Of a stretch of DNA of 64,000 bases, positions 34,437 to 44,322 are shown piece by piece (within the stretch, counting starts at the first letter, position 1; the number at the start of each line of letters is the position of its first letter). The DNA is from Primula veris (lineage: Eukaryota > Streptophyta > Magnoliopsida > Ericales > Primulaceae). The translations under genes were made by a program, and so were the position numbers. The notes beneath the pieces were generated by a model. The model searched no databases. It was not told where the DNA came from and worked only from the letters and a program-made list of their open reading frames with translations. The DNA lies in NCBI GenBank assembly GCA_963682055.1, contig OY821740.1, positions 31,574,795 through 31,638,794 of the forward strand, read 5' to 3'.

Positions 34437-35260
34437 GTCAGGACCCGACCCGTAAACAATCAACTCGTATCCCAATCTGATTAATTTTGAAAGTGAAAAA
34501 AAATCCCGACCCGGATCCGACAAAAGTCGGGACCCGACTTTTTCGGGATCTCGTAGGGTCGAGATAGGTTTATACCGAATCTCCCGACATATTTTTTTAT
34601 TTTACGACAACGTCATTTTTTATTAACAATTTTCATTTGAGAAGTCTAAACATGTTATTATCACCAAATATAATCCTATTTTAAAAATAACATTCCTAAT
34701 AAATGAAAAAAGAAATTAACATATGGTAGAAAAAATAATATGAAACTAAAAATAATGTAATAGATAAAAAAATTGATACTAGTATTTAGTTTTATTCACA
34801 CAAACAACAATTATCATAATAAATGAGATACATTATCATTATAATTTTTATAATCGGAAAATAATGATCATTTATCTTTTTTGAATTAACAATATAACTT
34901 TTGAATTTAAATATATTTTTTTATTTTAATAGTTTCGTATATTCAAAACTATAAATTTATATTATACTTGTTTAATTATAACTAATATATGAAACAAAAA
35001 ATATTGTAACTCATATGGTAGAGTAATTGCATTGTATGTTAGAAGTACAATGTTCGGTTCTCATCACTTGCTTAATTTATATTTTAGTATTGAAAAAAAA
35101 TAAAAACTTATATAATATAAAATATAAATTAATTAAAAAATTGGGTCGGGTCGGAACACCCAACGAAATCAAAATCGTCATCCGATTCGGATTCCGAAGT
35201 TTGTCGGATCAGAAAATTTCATGTGGGGATACAGATCGACTCGGGATTTCGTGAATTTGA
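34437..35260. repeat. Repeat-like block with GACCCGACCC arms and an internal tRNA-like stretch
   Basis: The left arm is rich in GGACCCGACCCG and CCCGACCCGGATCCGAC. The right arm has TTGGGTCGGGTCGG and GATCGACTCGGGATTT. At 35003-35066 a stretch ATGGTAGAGTAATTG ... GTTCGGTTCTCATC resembles the A and B boxes of a decayed tRNA or SINE head. It may be a decayed non-autonomous element; the class is not decided. Confidence 0.3.
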
Positions 35261-35433
35261 TATACAAATGTAATTCATTCATTAAAAAACAAGCTTTTTG
35301 TCATGTTTTTCTTCTCATTTAGGAAAAAAAAATGACAAAAAGATGACTAGATTCCATATTAAAATCCGTACCAAAATACATTTCCTCAAAATCTAAGTAA
35401 CAAAAATATCCACAAAACATTTAAGTGTTCCAT

Positions 35434-36450
35434 TTAATTAACCATCATTTGAGGAAACCCGAACATGTTATTCGACGATAACGGAGACAACGGCGGAAGG
35501 CTAAAATAGCCATTCACACTCATATCACCCTCAACTTTCTCCCTCTTCACAGCCCGGTCCTCTTCCTTCTCCCTCCTCCACCTCCCCGCCTCGAGAGGAA
35601 AATTGAGCACTGCCTTACTCCCTCTCATCTCAAACGCAGCCTTGTCGTACGCCATTGCAGCCTCCACCGCAGTATCGTACGTCCCCAGCCACGCCCTACA
35701 CCCTCTCCTCTTCGGGTCCCGAATCTCCGCTGCAAACTTCCCCCACGGCCTCCGCCTCACCCCCCTGTAGTTCCTCTTCTCTACCCCACCCGATACCTTG
35801 ATTTCTAGGTTTGGCTTTCGTTTTCTCGATATCGAGACCTCGGGTGTAGGAGAAATGATTTCTATTATCTCATGTTTTGGTTCGAGATCGAATAATTCGG
35901 ATATAATTTCCGTATATTCGTCTGTTATTACGAATAGCGAGTTAGAGTCCGATTGTGATGAGAGAGAGGTACAGCTTTCTGATAAATCGGGAATAATTTG
36001 GGGAAAACTGTTAGGTTTTGGAAACTGTGTACTGATTTCGAATAAATCGGAAATAGTTTCGGTGTAGTCGTCTGAGATTACAATAGGGGAGTCATAATTT
36101 AAGGACTGTGAGGTTGAGGAGTGAGAATCGTCGTCTGATATTACGAGAGCGGAGTTACAATTTCCTGATCCTGGCAACAGTGTATCAAATTCGAACAAAT
36201 CGGAATTAGTTTGGGTGAAACTGTTAGAATTTGGTAATTGAGGATTGATTTCAAAGAATTCGGAAATAGTTTCGGAGTAGTCGTCTGAGATTATAATAGG
36301 GGAGAGAAGGTCACCGCTAGATCCGGTCATTTCTTGTGTAACGACAGGAAACGTGGCGAAATGAGAGGGGGCAACCGGGGATAGAAGAAGGTCACCGAGT
36401 AGATGATCTTTTATGAGCTGTAGTGTTGAGACTTCGTATGGTGTAGTCAT
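35434..36450 (-). CDS. ERF-type AP2/ERF transcription factor with repeated acidic N-terminus
   Basis: An intronless 338-residue protein. One AP2 domain spans about residues 228-286 ([52 protein letters not shown]). The Ala and Asp at the specificity positions mark the ERF (GCC-box binding) rather than the DREB class; the domain looks closest to group IX (ERF1/2/5-like). A basic patch KRKP just before the domain may be a nuclear signal. The N-terminal half holds four diverged copies of a [20 protein letters not shown] acidic unit (near residues 53, 103, 124 and 174), separated by Asn/Ser/Pro-rich spacers, as expected of an activation region. Length is above the usual 200-300 residues of this group. 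ATG at 36450 is the only sensible start. Confidence 0.92.
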   Translation of the reverse strand: MTTPYEVSTLQLIKDHLLGDLLLSPVAPSHFATFPVVTQEMTGSSGDLLSPIIISDDYSETISEFFEINPQLPNSNSFTQTNSDLFEFDTLLPGSGNCNSALVISDDDSHSSTSQSLNYDSPIVISDDYTETISDLFEISTQFPKPNSFPQIIPDLSESCTSLSSQSDSNSLFVITDEYTEIISELFDLEPKHEIIEIISPTPEVSISRKRKPNLEIKVSGGVEKRNYRGVRRRPWGKFAAEIRDPKRRGCRAWLGTYDTAVEAAMAYDKAAFEMRGSKAVLNFPLEAGRWRREKEEDRAVKREKVEGDMSVNGYFSLPPLSPLSSNNMFGFPQMMVN

Positions 36451-36760
36451 TTTTAATAAAAGATAAAATATATAGTATATTTGAGTTAATTAGGAGTACG
36501 TAAGTAATTATGTGAGATTTTGTAATGAGAAAGGAGTTAGGATGGGAGTGGAAAATGAAAATAAAAGGGATAAATTGTGGAGATTATATAGTGTGGGAAA
36601 ATGAGATGATGAAGAGATAGTGATGGTTCTAAGATAGTGGAATAAGTCGTCTTCGTACCCCTTTCTCACCGAATCTTTATCTGAGTTTTTTTAGTTGTTT
36701 TTTGAATAAATTATCTGAGTTTTATTTGTTGAAAGTCAACCAATGTATTATTCCGCAGTT
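36451..36760 (-). promoter_or_regulatory. Promoter region of the ERF gene
   Basis: On the gene strand a TATA box CTATATAATC lies at 36582-36591, about 135 bp upstream of the ATG. A W-box core TTGACT lies at 36734-36739. W-boxes are WRKY sites and common in promoters of defence-linked ERF genes; use in this gene is inferred. Confidence 0.5.
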
Positions 36761-38669
36761 AAAACTGCCACACAGTAAAAGAAACAGTCAATAATATCAG
36801 GATAGTAATACAAAAGCACCCGCATCACAATTTATTGTTTCCACATTATATAGACTTAGTTTCTGTTTTATATATGTAATAATGTAAGAGATATACGCAA
36901 AATGTGTGGTACTAACTACTAATTGTGGTCTTTTTATTAGTTTTGTTCCAATGATTTCACCCTCTGTGAGTTTTGATTTTTTAAGCTGAAAAAAATAAAG
37001 GTTTTTATTTTAGACAATTTATTTGACTTTCAGAATTAAAATATTAAATGTCAATGATAAAACGGTTGTGAAAAAAGCTTAATATTAATGAATTAATGAA
37101 AACTTGGGAATGAAATCAATAAATAAATAATCATTTGGACAAAAGGCTAAATTCATGTTTTATAATTGTTGTTGTTAATGTTCATTGCCATTGGTGCTCA
37201 TGTGTTTCAGTGTCTGCATATGATGCCTGCCTAGCTCATACTTAGTTTAAACTCCTTTTTTTTTTTTTTTTACCATTATTAGACTTTGAAACTTGATCAT
37301 ATTGAGATTGTCTAAAATGATGCACATAATATTGTTACTTTTCCATATGATGTTTGATGGTCAGTTCTTTTTTTAATTAATCCTACCAAAGTCTTTATAA
37401 ATATCTATATTGGTGATGTTACTTGAGTTCTGATATAAATATACCGTTGGTTTACTTTGATTCCTTCTTTTGGACTAGATGAACTAACAAATAGCGATAA
37501 TCGGTATTAGAAATATCAAGGCTTATCTGAACATGACAAAGCATAGAAGAAAGAAGCTCTCATTGCGTGAAATATAATTAAAGAGAGTAAAATTAAGAAA
37601 AGATTACAACGAAATAGAAAAGAGAGAGAATGAGTTTCTTTTTTAGCTGGAAAAAATGAAAAGAGTAGAAGAAGAGCATAGAAATAATAATATCATCTCA
37701 CTTTAACTAAAAGAATTTTCTTACATAAATTTTTGTAGTTTCTCTTTTATAACTTTATCTGAAGTTCATGGGAAATGTGCTTTTATTTTGGTCTAGTTAA
37801 ATTCATATATTATTATTTTTTGTCCAAATAATATTGCATATAGTTACTTTTGGAAATATTTTCAACTAAAATAAACTCTCATAAAGTAGTATACGATGCC
37901 AAATATGTTTTTATGTAAAAAAAAAATTGATAATGTTTGTAAATAATTTGTTTTTGTTTGCCTAAAGTAGAAGAAAGTGTGTTTCTGTAAAAATAAATTT
38001 CCTATCCTTTAATCGTTTTTATTCTGGTTTATTTGTTTTAGAGCAAGCACTTCTCAAGTGTTGTTGAGCTTCTCGATAGCTAAAATGCTAATTAATGGGT
38101 CAAAAAACACAATTAGACATTTCATTTGACATCTTAAAAGGTTCACAATAAATTGACATTACAAATATAATTATGCAGAGTAAAACTATGAAATTAAAAA
38201 GATCTAATGAGAACTGATTACAAATGAAAGCTTGATCAATTGAATTTTTTGTTCAAAAATTCTCATTTCGTAAACTATTGTTGTAATTGTAAAGACGTGG
38301 CGGATCTAGATTTCTGGTATGACTTGGACTGAATTTAATGTGAATTATAACTATTATTTAGTCTTTGGGTGAGAATAAGAGATGCTGAGACACTAGAATT
38401 TGTTTGCTTTTTATTAGAATACATGGTAAAAGATTTTAATCTATCAATATTGGGCATTCGGGCTATGCAAACCCTCTCAAAAACTTACCATTCATGTTGG
38501 TACTTCCGATGCATTGTGATTTATGAAATCCCATCTATATAACAACAGGCAACAGATTTGATGTCAAAATCTAGAGATTTGTATGATTATTGTACAAGAC
38601 GTTTCTATACTATTTTATCCCAAGTCAGTCAAATGTAATTGACTTTCTGAGTAATTTTACAAAGTCTAA
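36761..38669. other. AT-rich intergenic sequence
   Basis: Nothing supported between the ERF promoter and the SINE. Confidence 0.5.
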
Positions 38670-38813
38670 TTTTTTTTTTTTTTTTTTTTTTTTATTCCTC
38701 CTTTGGAGGAAAACCTGCGAAACTTGCAGGCGACAGGGTTCGAACCCTGGTGGTGAGCGTGGTATACTCGGGTAACAACCACGTGGCTACCAACCACTTG
38801 ATAAATTTCAGTA
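38670..38813 (-). mobile_element. tRNA-derived SINE
   Basis: On the minus strand the head carries an A-box-like TGGTTGGTAGCCACGTGG and a perfect B-box GGTTCGAACCC (38736-38748). A body ending CCTCCAAAGGAGGAATA follows, then a 24-base poly(A) tail (T run at 38670-38693 on plus). The words TCTAATT and ACTAATT on either side may be a decayed target duplication. Confidence 0.6.
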
Positions 38814-39494
38814 TAAACTAATTATATTCTCAACTCAATGGTTTAATACTTGATTATTAAAACTAATTGACAGAACTAGTTTTTTATGGTGAGGTATATT
38901 TTCAGTTATATACAGAATACAGTTCATTTCAGTGGCTGACACATTCAAATACAATAAATGCATTTCAGAGTTAGTTGGAGCTTCCTTGAACAATTCATTC
39001 GTACATAGTATCTGGTTGAATTACATCATATTCGGTAGTCGATTATGATACGGAACTAATTAAACTTGAGCTTCATCAACCCCATGAAGGGTTAGTTTCT
39101 TAGACCAAGCAACAAAGACTATTTTAATACTACTACTACGTACGTGTTAAGGAGTATAATTTATGAACGTATTCGTCTTCCGTTTTAAGATGGAAAAATA
39201 AATAAATACTATGCTAGGTATTATCTATATCATGGATAAAACAATTGTGGGAAATTTTCAATCAAGCGTATCATCATCTCTTTCATTTCTCAATACCTTG
39301 TTTAGCATACATATTACTATATTAGATCAATAAATCTATATATATACACACACCAAGTCACTAACATACATACAGTTATACACACACACCAGCACCTCCA
39401 AACCCCAACATGACATGACTGCCCCTCTGTCACCATCACCGTCATATGCCGCCCTTCGCCACCATCACATTCGGCCACCACTATCAAAACCTCA
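38814..39494. other. Intergenic sequence
   Basis: Nothing supported. The region after 39340 is rich in CA/CACC and ATG-poor. Confidence 0.5.
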
Positions 39495-39502
39495 CCTCCA
39501 TC

Positions 39503-39722
39503 CAGGGGCGGCCCACCATTGCGGGTTGGCCGAGGCATGATTTTTTTTTTTTGCCCTTTGCCTCGTTTTGTTACTAAATACATTAAAATTTTATTCTTGT
39601 TGAAACAAAATTAATTTATGAATTGTTGCTTTAACTAAATTAATTTATATTGGGCTGAATCGTTAAAAAAAAAAAAATCCCGAGGCCCAAACCTTACTGA
39701 ACTTGGGTCTGAACCGCCCCTG
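39503..39722. mobile_element. hAT-type MITE
   Basis: A 220-bp element has ends CAGGGGCGGCCCACC and the complement of GGTCTGAACCGCCCCTG. It is flanked by a perfect 8-bp target duplication, CCTCCATC (39495-39502 and 39723-39730). The 8-bp duplication and CAGGGGCGG ends are diagnostic of the hAT superfamily. The interior is AT-rich and non-coding. Confidence 0.93.
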
Positions 39723-39730
39723 CCTCCATC

Positions 39731-40350
39731 CATCTTATTTTTACATAACATCTATTAATACAAGAATTTGTATTATCCTATGTATGTATAAATACATAAA
39801 AAAATTATTTATATATACATATACTTGCATATTTTTCTTCCAAAAAAAAATGGTTTGTTTTTTCCTACCTTTCGATCTACATGAATGATATGGTAACAGA
39901 TGGTTGTACATATCCATCCATTCACCACATTAATCATCGTATGTGGATATCCAGTCTACCATAAGTTGTTTGTGTGTGTACCCATCATATTTATATATGT
40001 AATGCTTTACGCACCTTAGTAATATGTTAATTCATATGTTACAATATTCAGCTTGTTCAATTTAACATAGAAGTAACGTTTAGTTTTGTGTGCCAAATGA
40101 CTATTTTACCCCCCTCAGTTCGTATAAAATGGGTGTGATGGGATCATCTTGTTAATTTGGACGTAACGTAAGTTCACAAAATCGATGAGAAGTGGTAGTG
40201 TAAGGATGTATAAAAAGAAGTTGGTAGTTTTGGATAGAAAACTGCATAAGTTGGTTAGCTTGTAGTATGAAACAGCTAAAATCTTTTAATTTTACGATAT
40301 AATGATTTCTCTACGACATACAGCCAGGGTTTGAAATTTATCATTTGGTT
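39731..40350. other. Intergenic sequence
   Basis: Nothing supported between the hAT MITE and the MULE. Confidence 0.5.
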
Positions 40351-40359
40351 CAGAACATG

Positions 40360-40606
40360 GAGTTTTTTGCCAAAATGGTCCAGTGGACCACTTAAATTCC
40401 CAGAATGGTCTATCTTTCTGTAATATTCCCAAAATGGTCTACTTTCGAAAAACGACCGATCGAAATGATAAAAACGACCGGTCGTTTTTATCATGAACTC
40501 TCTGGAACAATTTGGACCAAAAACGATCGGTCGTTTTGTCAAATTCGATCGGTCGTTTTTCAGACCAAAAACGATCGGTCGTTCTGTACATTTCGATCGG
40601 TCGTTT
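40360..40606 (+). repeat. Left terminal inverted repeat of MULE
   Basis: About 247 bp match the complement of 46670-46917 at roughly 90-95 percent by eye. It contains six copies of the CGATCGGTCG / CGACCGATCG motif. One copy (about 40475-40495) is a perfect palindrome, AAAACGACCGGTCGTTTT. A smaller palindromic word GGTCCAGTGGACC sits near the tip. Confidence 0.93.
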
Positions 40607-40798
40607 CTCAGAAATATTTCCTATTTAAAAAAACTCATCTCATTTCCCAGATCACTGTAAAAATAAAAAAAACAGAGCTCTTAGACCATAAATTAGGGCA
40701 AATCTCAGATCTCTTCGAAAACAGGTAAAAGCTCAATAATTTGTGCTGTTGGAGTATTATTTGAGTAAAATTGATAGTTTTACTGTGTGGTTATCGAA
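40607..40798 (+). promoter_or_regulatory. Leader between left TIR and MULE transposase
   Basis: TATTTAAAA at about 40622 is a TATA candidate. The phrase GAAAACAGGTAAAAG near 40720 looks like a splice donor, so the transposase leader may contain an intron ending just before the ATG at 40799. Confidence 0.35.
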
Positions 40799-43411
40799 AT
40801 GAAAAATCCTACAATTATGTGTTATTGGGGAGGTACGATAATGGAAACTATTAGCGAGGGGTTATCTTATGATATTTCTTATAAATTTTTTTTTAAGATA
40901 TCTAGAAACACGACATACGACAAATTTTTGGAAAAATTGTTTAAGGAACTTGATGTATCATCGACTTCAAATCGTTTGAGTTTAACATGTCGTTATCCAT
41001 ATCTGACTACACTTACTGAGTTTAAATATATGCGATTGGCTGTTGATGATAATGATTCGTTGGAAACCATGCTTGAGTTAATAGACGAAAATGGAAGAAC
41101 GTTTATAGAGTTATATGTTGAAATTGAGCAAGTTTACTCTTCTGATCAAGATTACGGGTTGTATTATAATATTCTTTCCACTAATGAAATCGGTACATCA
41201 AGTAGAACACCCATTCGACAAGAGCCAATGCCAGAGGTATATTCTGAGAACAACGAACCAGATTTGACACAATTGGATGCAGTGTGTCGATTGGCAGATA
41301 ATATTGGTTGGTCGATAGAACTTGGGGATGAACCAGAGGATGAAGATCCGGACGTCAATATTAGCGAAAACGAGTCTGACGATGACGAAGAAAATGTACA
41401 AGAAGTTGACTACGAAGAATGATCATCTGAAATGGGCTTGTATATGGATGAGGATGAAAACGACCAATCAAGTGGGTCACAATTGCCGAATAATACTATT
41501 TCCGATGAAATTCCTATGCATCAACCAATGTCAAGTTGGTTTAATGAACCGTTCGACACTCAAGAAAATTATAGTAACCAGAGACGAAATTATATGATGT
41601 ATCCTGGATTTTGGGATCCTCAAGTTAATGATCCTTTTATTGGTCTTTTATTTAGGGATAAAGAAATGTTGAAAAAGGGAATAAAACTTTGGTCAATCAA
41701 ACGTAACATCCATTTTTGCACTAAAAGTTCGAAGGCAAAATTTTGGGAAATTCGTTGTAAACTGGCCGAAACTCAAAAATGTAAATGGAAACTACGAGCT
41801 TCACTAAGAAAGAAACATGGATTTTTTGAAGTGTCGGTGTACAACGGTCCTCATACATGCATTCATGCCGAGCTTACAACTGATCATCCACAGTTAGATT
41901 CCAATCTTGTTGCCCAAACCATTCGAAATGCCATCACAACTAATCCTATGATGAAGATTTCATTAGTTAAAGAGATTGTGAATGCCCGCTTTGAAATGTC
42001 AGTTTCATACAAAAAAGCTTATTTAGGTAAACAAAAAGCAATCGCAGAGATATATGGTAATTGGGAAGACTCGTATAAGGTTTTACCTAAATTTATGAAA
42101 GCGCTTCAAAAGTAAAATCCCGGTACCGTAGCTTCGTATGAGACAACGCCAGTTTACGATGTGGTAGGAAATCCAGTGGGTGAGGTATTGAACAGATTTT
42201 TCTTCACATTTAAGGCCGTTATTGATGCATTTCAGTATTGTAGGCCAGTTATCGCTATTGATGCTACTCACTTATATGGGAAGTATAAAGGTAAGATTTT
42301 GTTGGCCATGGCATCGGATGCAGATAATCATGTTTTTCCCATTGGTTGTGCATTTGTTGCTGAGGAGAGTACAATTTCGTGGAGCTATTTTCTTTTTAAC
42401 ATTATGCGACATGTGATTAAAGAGCGCGTGAATATTTGTCTAATTTCGGATAGACATGCTGGTATTCTAAGTGCAGTGAGAGGAGTTTGGCGTGGTCAAG
42501 GTTTTGTTCATCGATATTGTTCAAATCATTTTTTGGATAATTTTAAGAAAGCTTTCAAAGGAGATCCTGACTTACACAAGTTAGTGGAGAACGCCATTTG
42601 GGAATTACAAGAAAGAAAATTGAAAAGAATCATGGAAGCAATAAAAGTGATGAATCCTCAAGCATATCAATGGTTGCTAAAAGAGCCTGCGGAAAAATGG
42701 TCATATTTTCATGATAAAGGGAGGCGACATGGTAACATGACCACAAACATGGCTGAAATTTTCAATAATGTTTTAAAAGCTGCTCGTAATTTACCAATCA
42801 CTGCTGCTGTGCAGCTTATTTTCTATAAGTTGGTACACTATTTTTGCGAGCGTAAAAAGATAGTAATCGGGATGAGAAACAGCGGCACAAGATATGGTCC
42901 CAATATCCTCAAAATTTTAGAGAAACGTAGGTCGGACATTGGTCATACCAATGTTACTTTCGATTATGAAAGAGGGGTTTATTTCGTGTGTACAAGTTCA
43001 AGAAATTCCAGGGGAGTCAATACTTAAGTTGTCGACTTTTCACTTTGGCAATGCGATTGCGGTAAGTGCCAGAGTGATGGAATCCCTTGTTCACATGTGT
43101 TTTCCGTATGCGCTGCAAACCGTCTTGATTGGGAAGCTTACATAGTAAAATATTACAGTCTTGAATCATACGAAGGTACGTACTCGGCGCAATTTTGTCC
43201 TCTTCAGCATCAAGACTATTGGGATTCATGTGATAGATTATTTCTTCCGGATGTTACTCTTTTAAGAGAAAGGGGTCGTCCAAGATCTACTCGTATTCAT
43301 AATGGTATGGATCAGTCGGAGAGACGAGCACTTATGAGATGTTCTAGTTGTCAAGGGCGAGGACATGATTGTCGTAAGTGTCCTTATCCAATACGTGCTC
43401 GACGCTTATGA
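40799..43411 (+). pseudogene. MULE transposase (MudrA type) with three in-frame stop codons
   Basis: One frame, without indels, runs from ATG 40799 to TGA 43411 (about 870 codons). It is broken by TGA at 41420, TAA at 42113 and TAA at 43025. In order it has an N-terminal PB1-like region, an acidic linker, the MuDR DNA-binding domain (PF03108-like; NIHFCTKSSKAKFWEIRC), and the MULE transposase core (PF10551-like). The catalytic triad is visible: Asp 42260 in AIDATHLYGKYKG, Asp 42449 in ISDRHAGI and Glu 42755 in TTNMAEIFN, with the CSNH motif between. A SWIM zinc finger follows (CDC...CSH, 43052-43096), then a CCHC knuckle (CSSCQGRGHDCRKC). All domains are otherwise intact, so inactivation looks recent. 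Confidence 0.93.
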
Positions 43412-43571
43412 TTTTAGCTGTAGCTTAAACGAGACAATATGTATCTTGTACTATTTTAATTTTCCGCTTGTAATTGTCTTTTTTAAGATGAAATATCTAT
43501 ATTTATTCTCCGTGTTTTTTCATACTATTGTTTGAGAAGATAAACTGGTTTGTTATGTCTAAATGTCTATA

Positions 43572-44095
43572 GTGTGATTTTAGTGTGCTCACTGGAACAT
43601 TTTTCTCCAAAAACGACCGATCGTTATGCAAAAACGACCGATCGTTTTTTCAGTGTGATTTTAGTGTGCTCACTGGAACATTTTTGTCAAAAAACGACCG
43701 ATCTCTGTGAAAAACGACCGATCGTTTTTACACATACGACCGATCGTTATGCAAAAACGACCGATCGTTTTTTCAGTGTGATTTTAGTGTGCTCACTGGA
43801 ACATTTTTGTCAAAAAACGACCGATCTCTGTGAAAAACGACCGATCGTTTTTACACAGACGACCGATCGTTATGCAAAAACGACCGATCGTTTTTTCAGT
43901 GTGATTTTAGTGTGCTCACTGGAACATTTTTGTCCAAAAACGACCGATCTCTGTGAAAAACGACCGATTGTTTTTACACAGACGACCGATCGTTATGCAA
44001 AAACGACCGATCGTTTTTTCAGTGTGCTCACTGGAACATTTTTGTCCAAAAACGACCGATCGTAATTCCAAAACGACCGATTGTTTTTCTGTTTT
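43572..44095 (+). repeat. 123-bp tandem array of CGACCGATCG motifs upstream of the accessory ORF
   Basis: The marker CAGTGTG(ATTTTAGTGT)GCTCACTGGAAC recurs at 43651, 43774, 43897 and 44020, exactly 123 bp apart, with a partial copy at 43571. Each unit carries about four motifs of the form AACGACCGATCGTTTT, some decayed to GACCGATCT or CGATTG. Because 123 is a multiple of three, the array reads open in one frame (43550-44065), but that ORF is an artefact. The array ends about 230 bp before the accessory ATG, so it is positioned as that gene's promoter or enhancer. Confidence 0.93.
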
Positions 44096-44322
44096 CCAGT
44101 TTTTAAACCTCTTTCAACCCTAATTCTCTTTCACTTTTCAAAACCTTTCATCTCTCTTTATCAAAAAATTCGCCCCCTCTCCCTAAAATTTTCTAAAAAT
44201 CCCAAATATCTATATATATATAACCCAATTCTCTTATTAATCCTTATAATCAATAATCGATTGATTCCGTTTCTTGAAAATACCAATTCTTCAACAACCC
44301 TAATTTTTAAAAAAATCCAACC
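44096..44322 (+). promoter_or_regulatory. Core promoter and leader of the MULE accessory ORF
   Basis: AT/CT-rich sequence with TATATATATAA at 44211-44221 lies about 105 bp before the ATG, a plausible TATA box. The start context AACCATGG at 44319-44326 is favourable. Confidence 0.5.

Noticed and set aside
35003..35066. Possible tRNA gene
   Set aside because: A- and B-box-like words are present but the acceptor and anticodon stems do not pair convincingly; treated as a decayed tRNA-like or SINE-like stretch.
39317..39583. Minus-strand ORF of 88 codons
   Set aside because: Overlaps the hAT MITE end and simple CA/CACC sequence; no domain.
43550..44065. 171-codon ORF with repeated peptide
   Set aside because: It is the 123-bp non-coding array read in one frame; it has no domain and the repeats decay without regard to codons.
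43572..44095. Regular spaced repeats, considered as a CRISPR array
   Set aside because: The sequence is plant nuclear DNA, the spacing units are themselves near-identical, and there are no unique spacers or cas genes.
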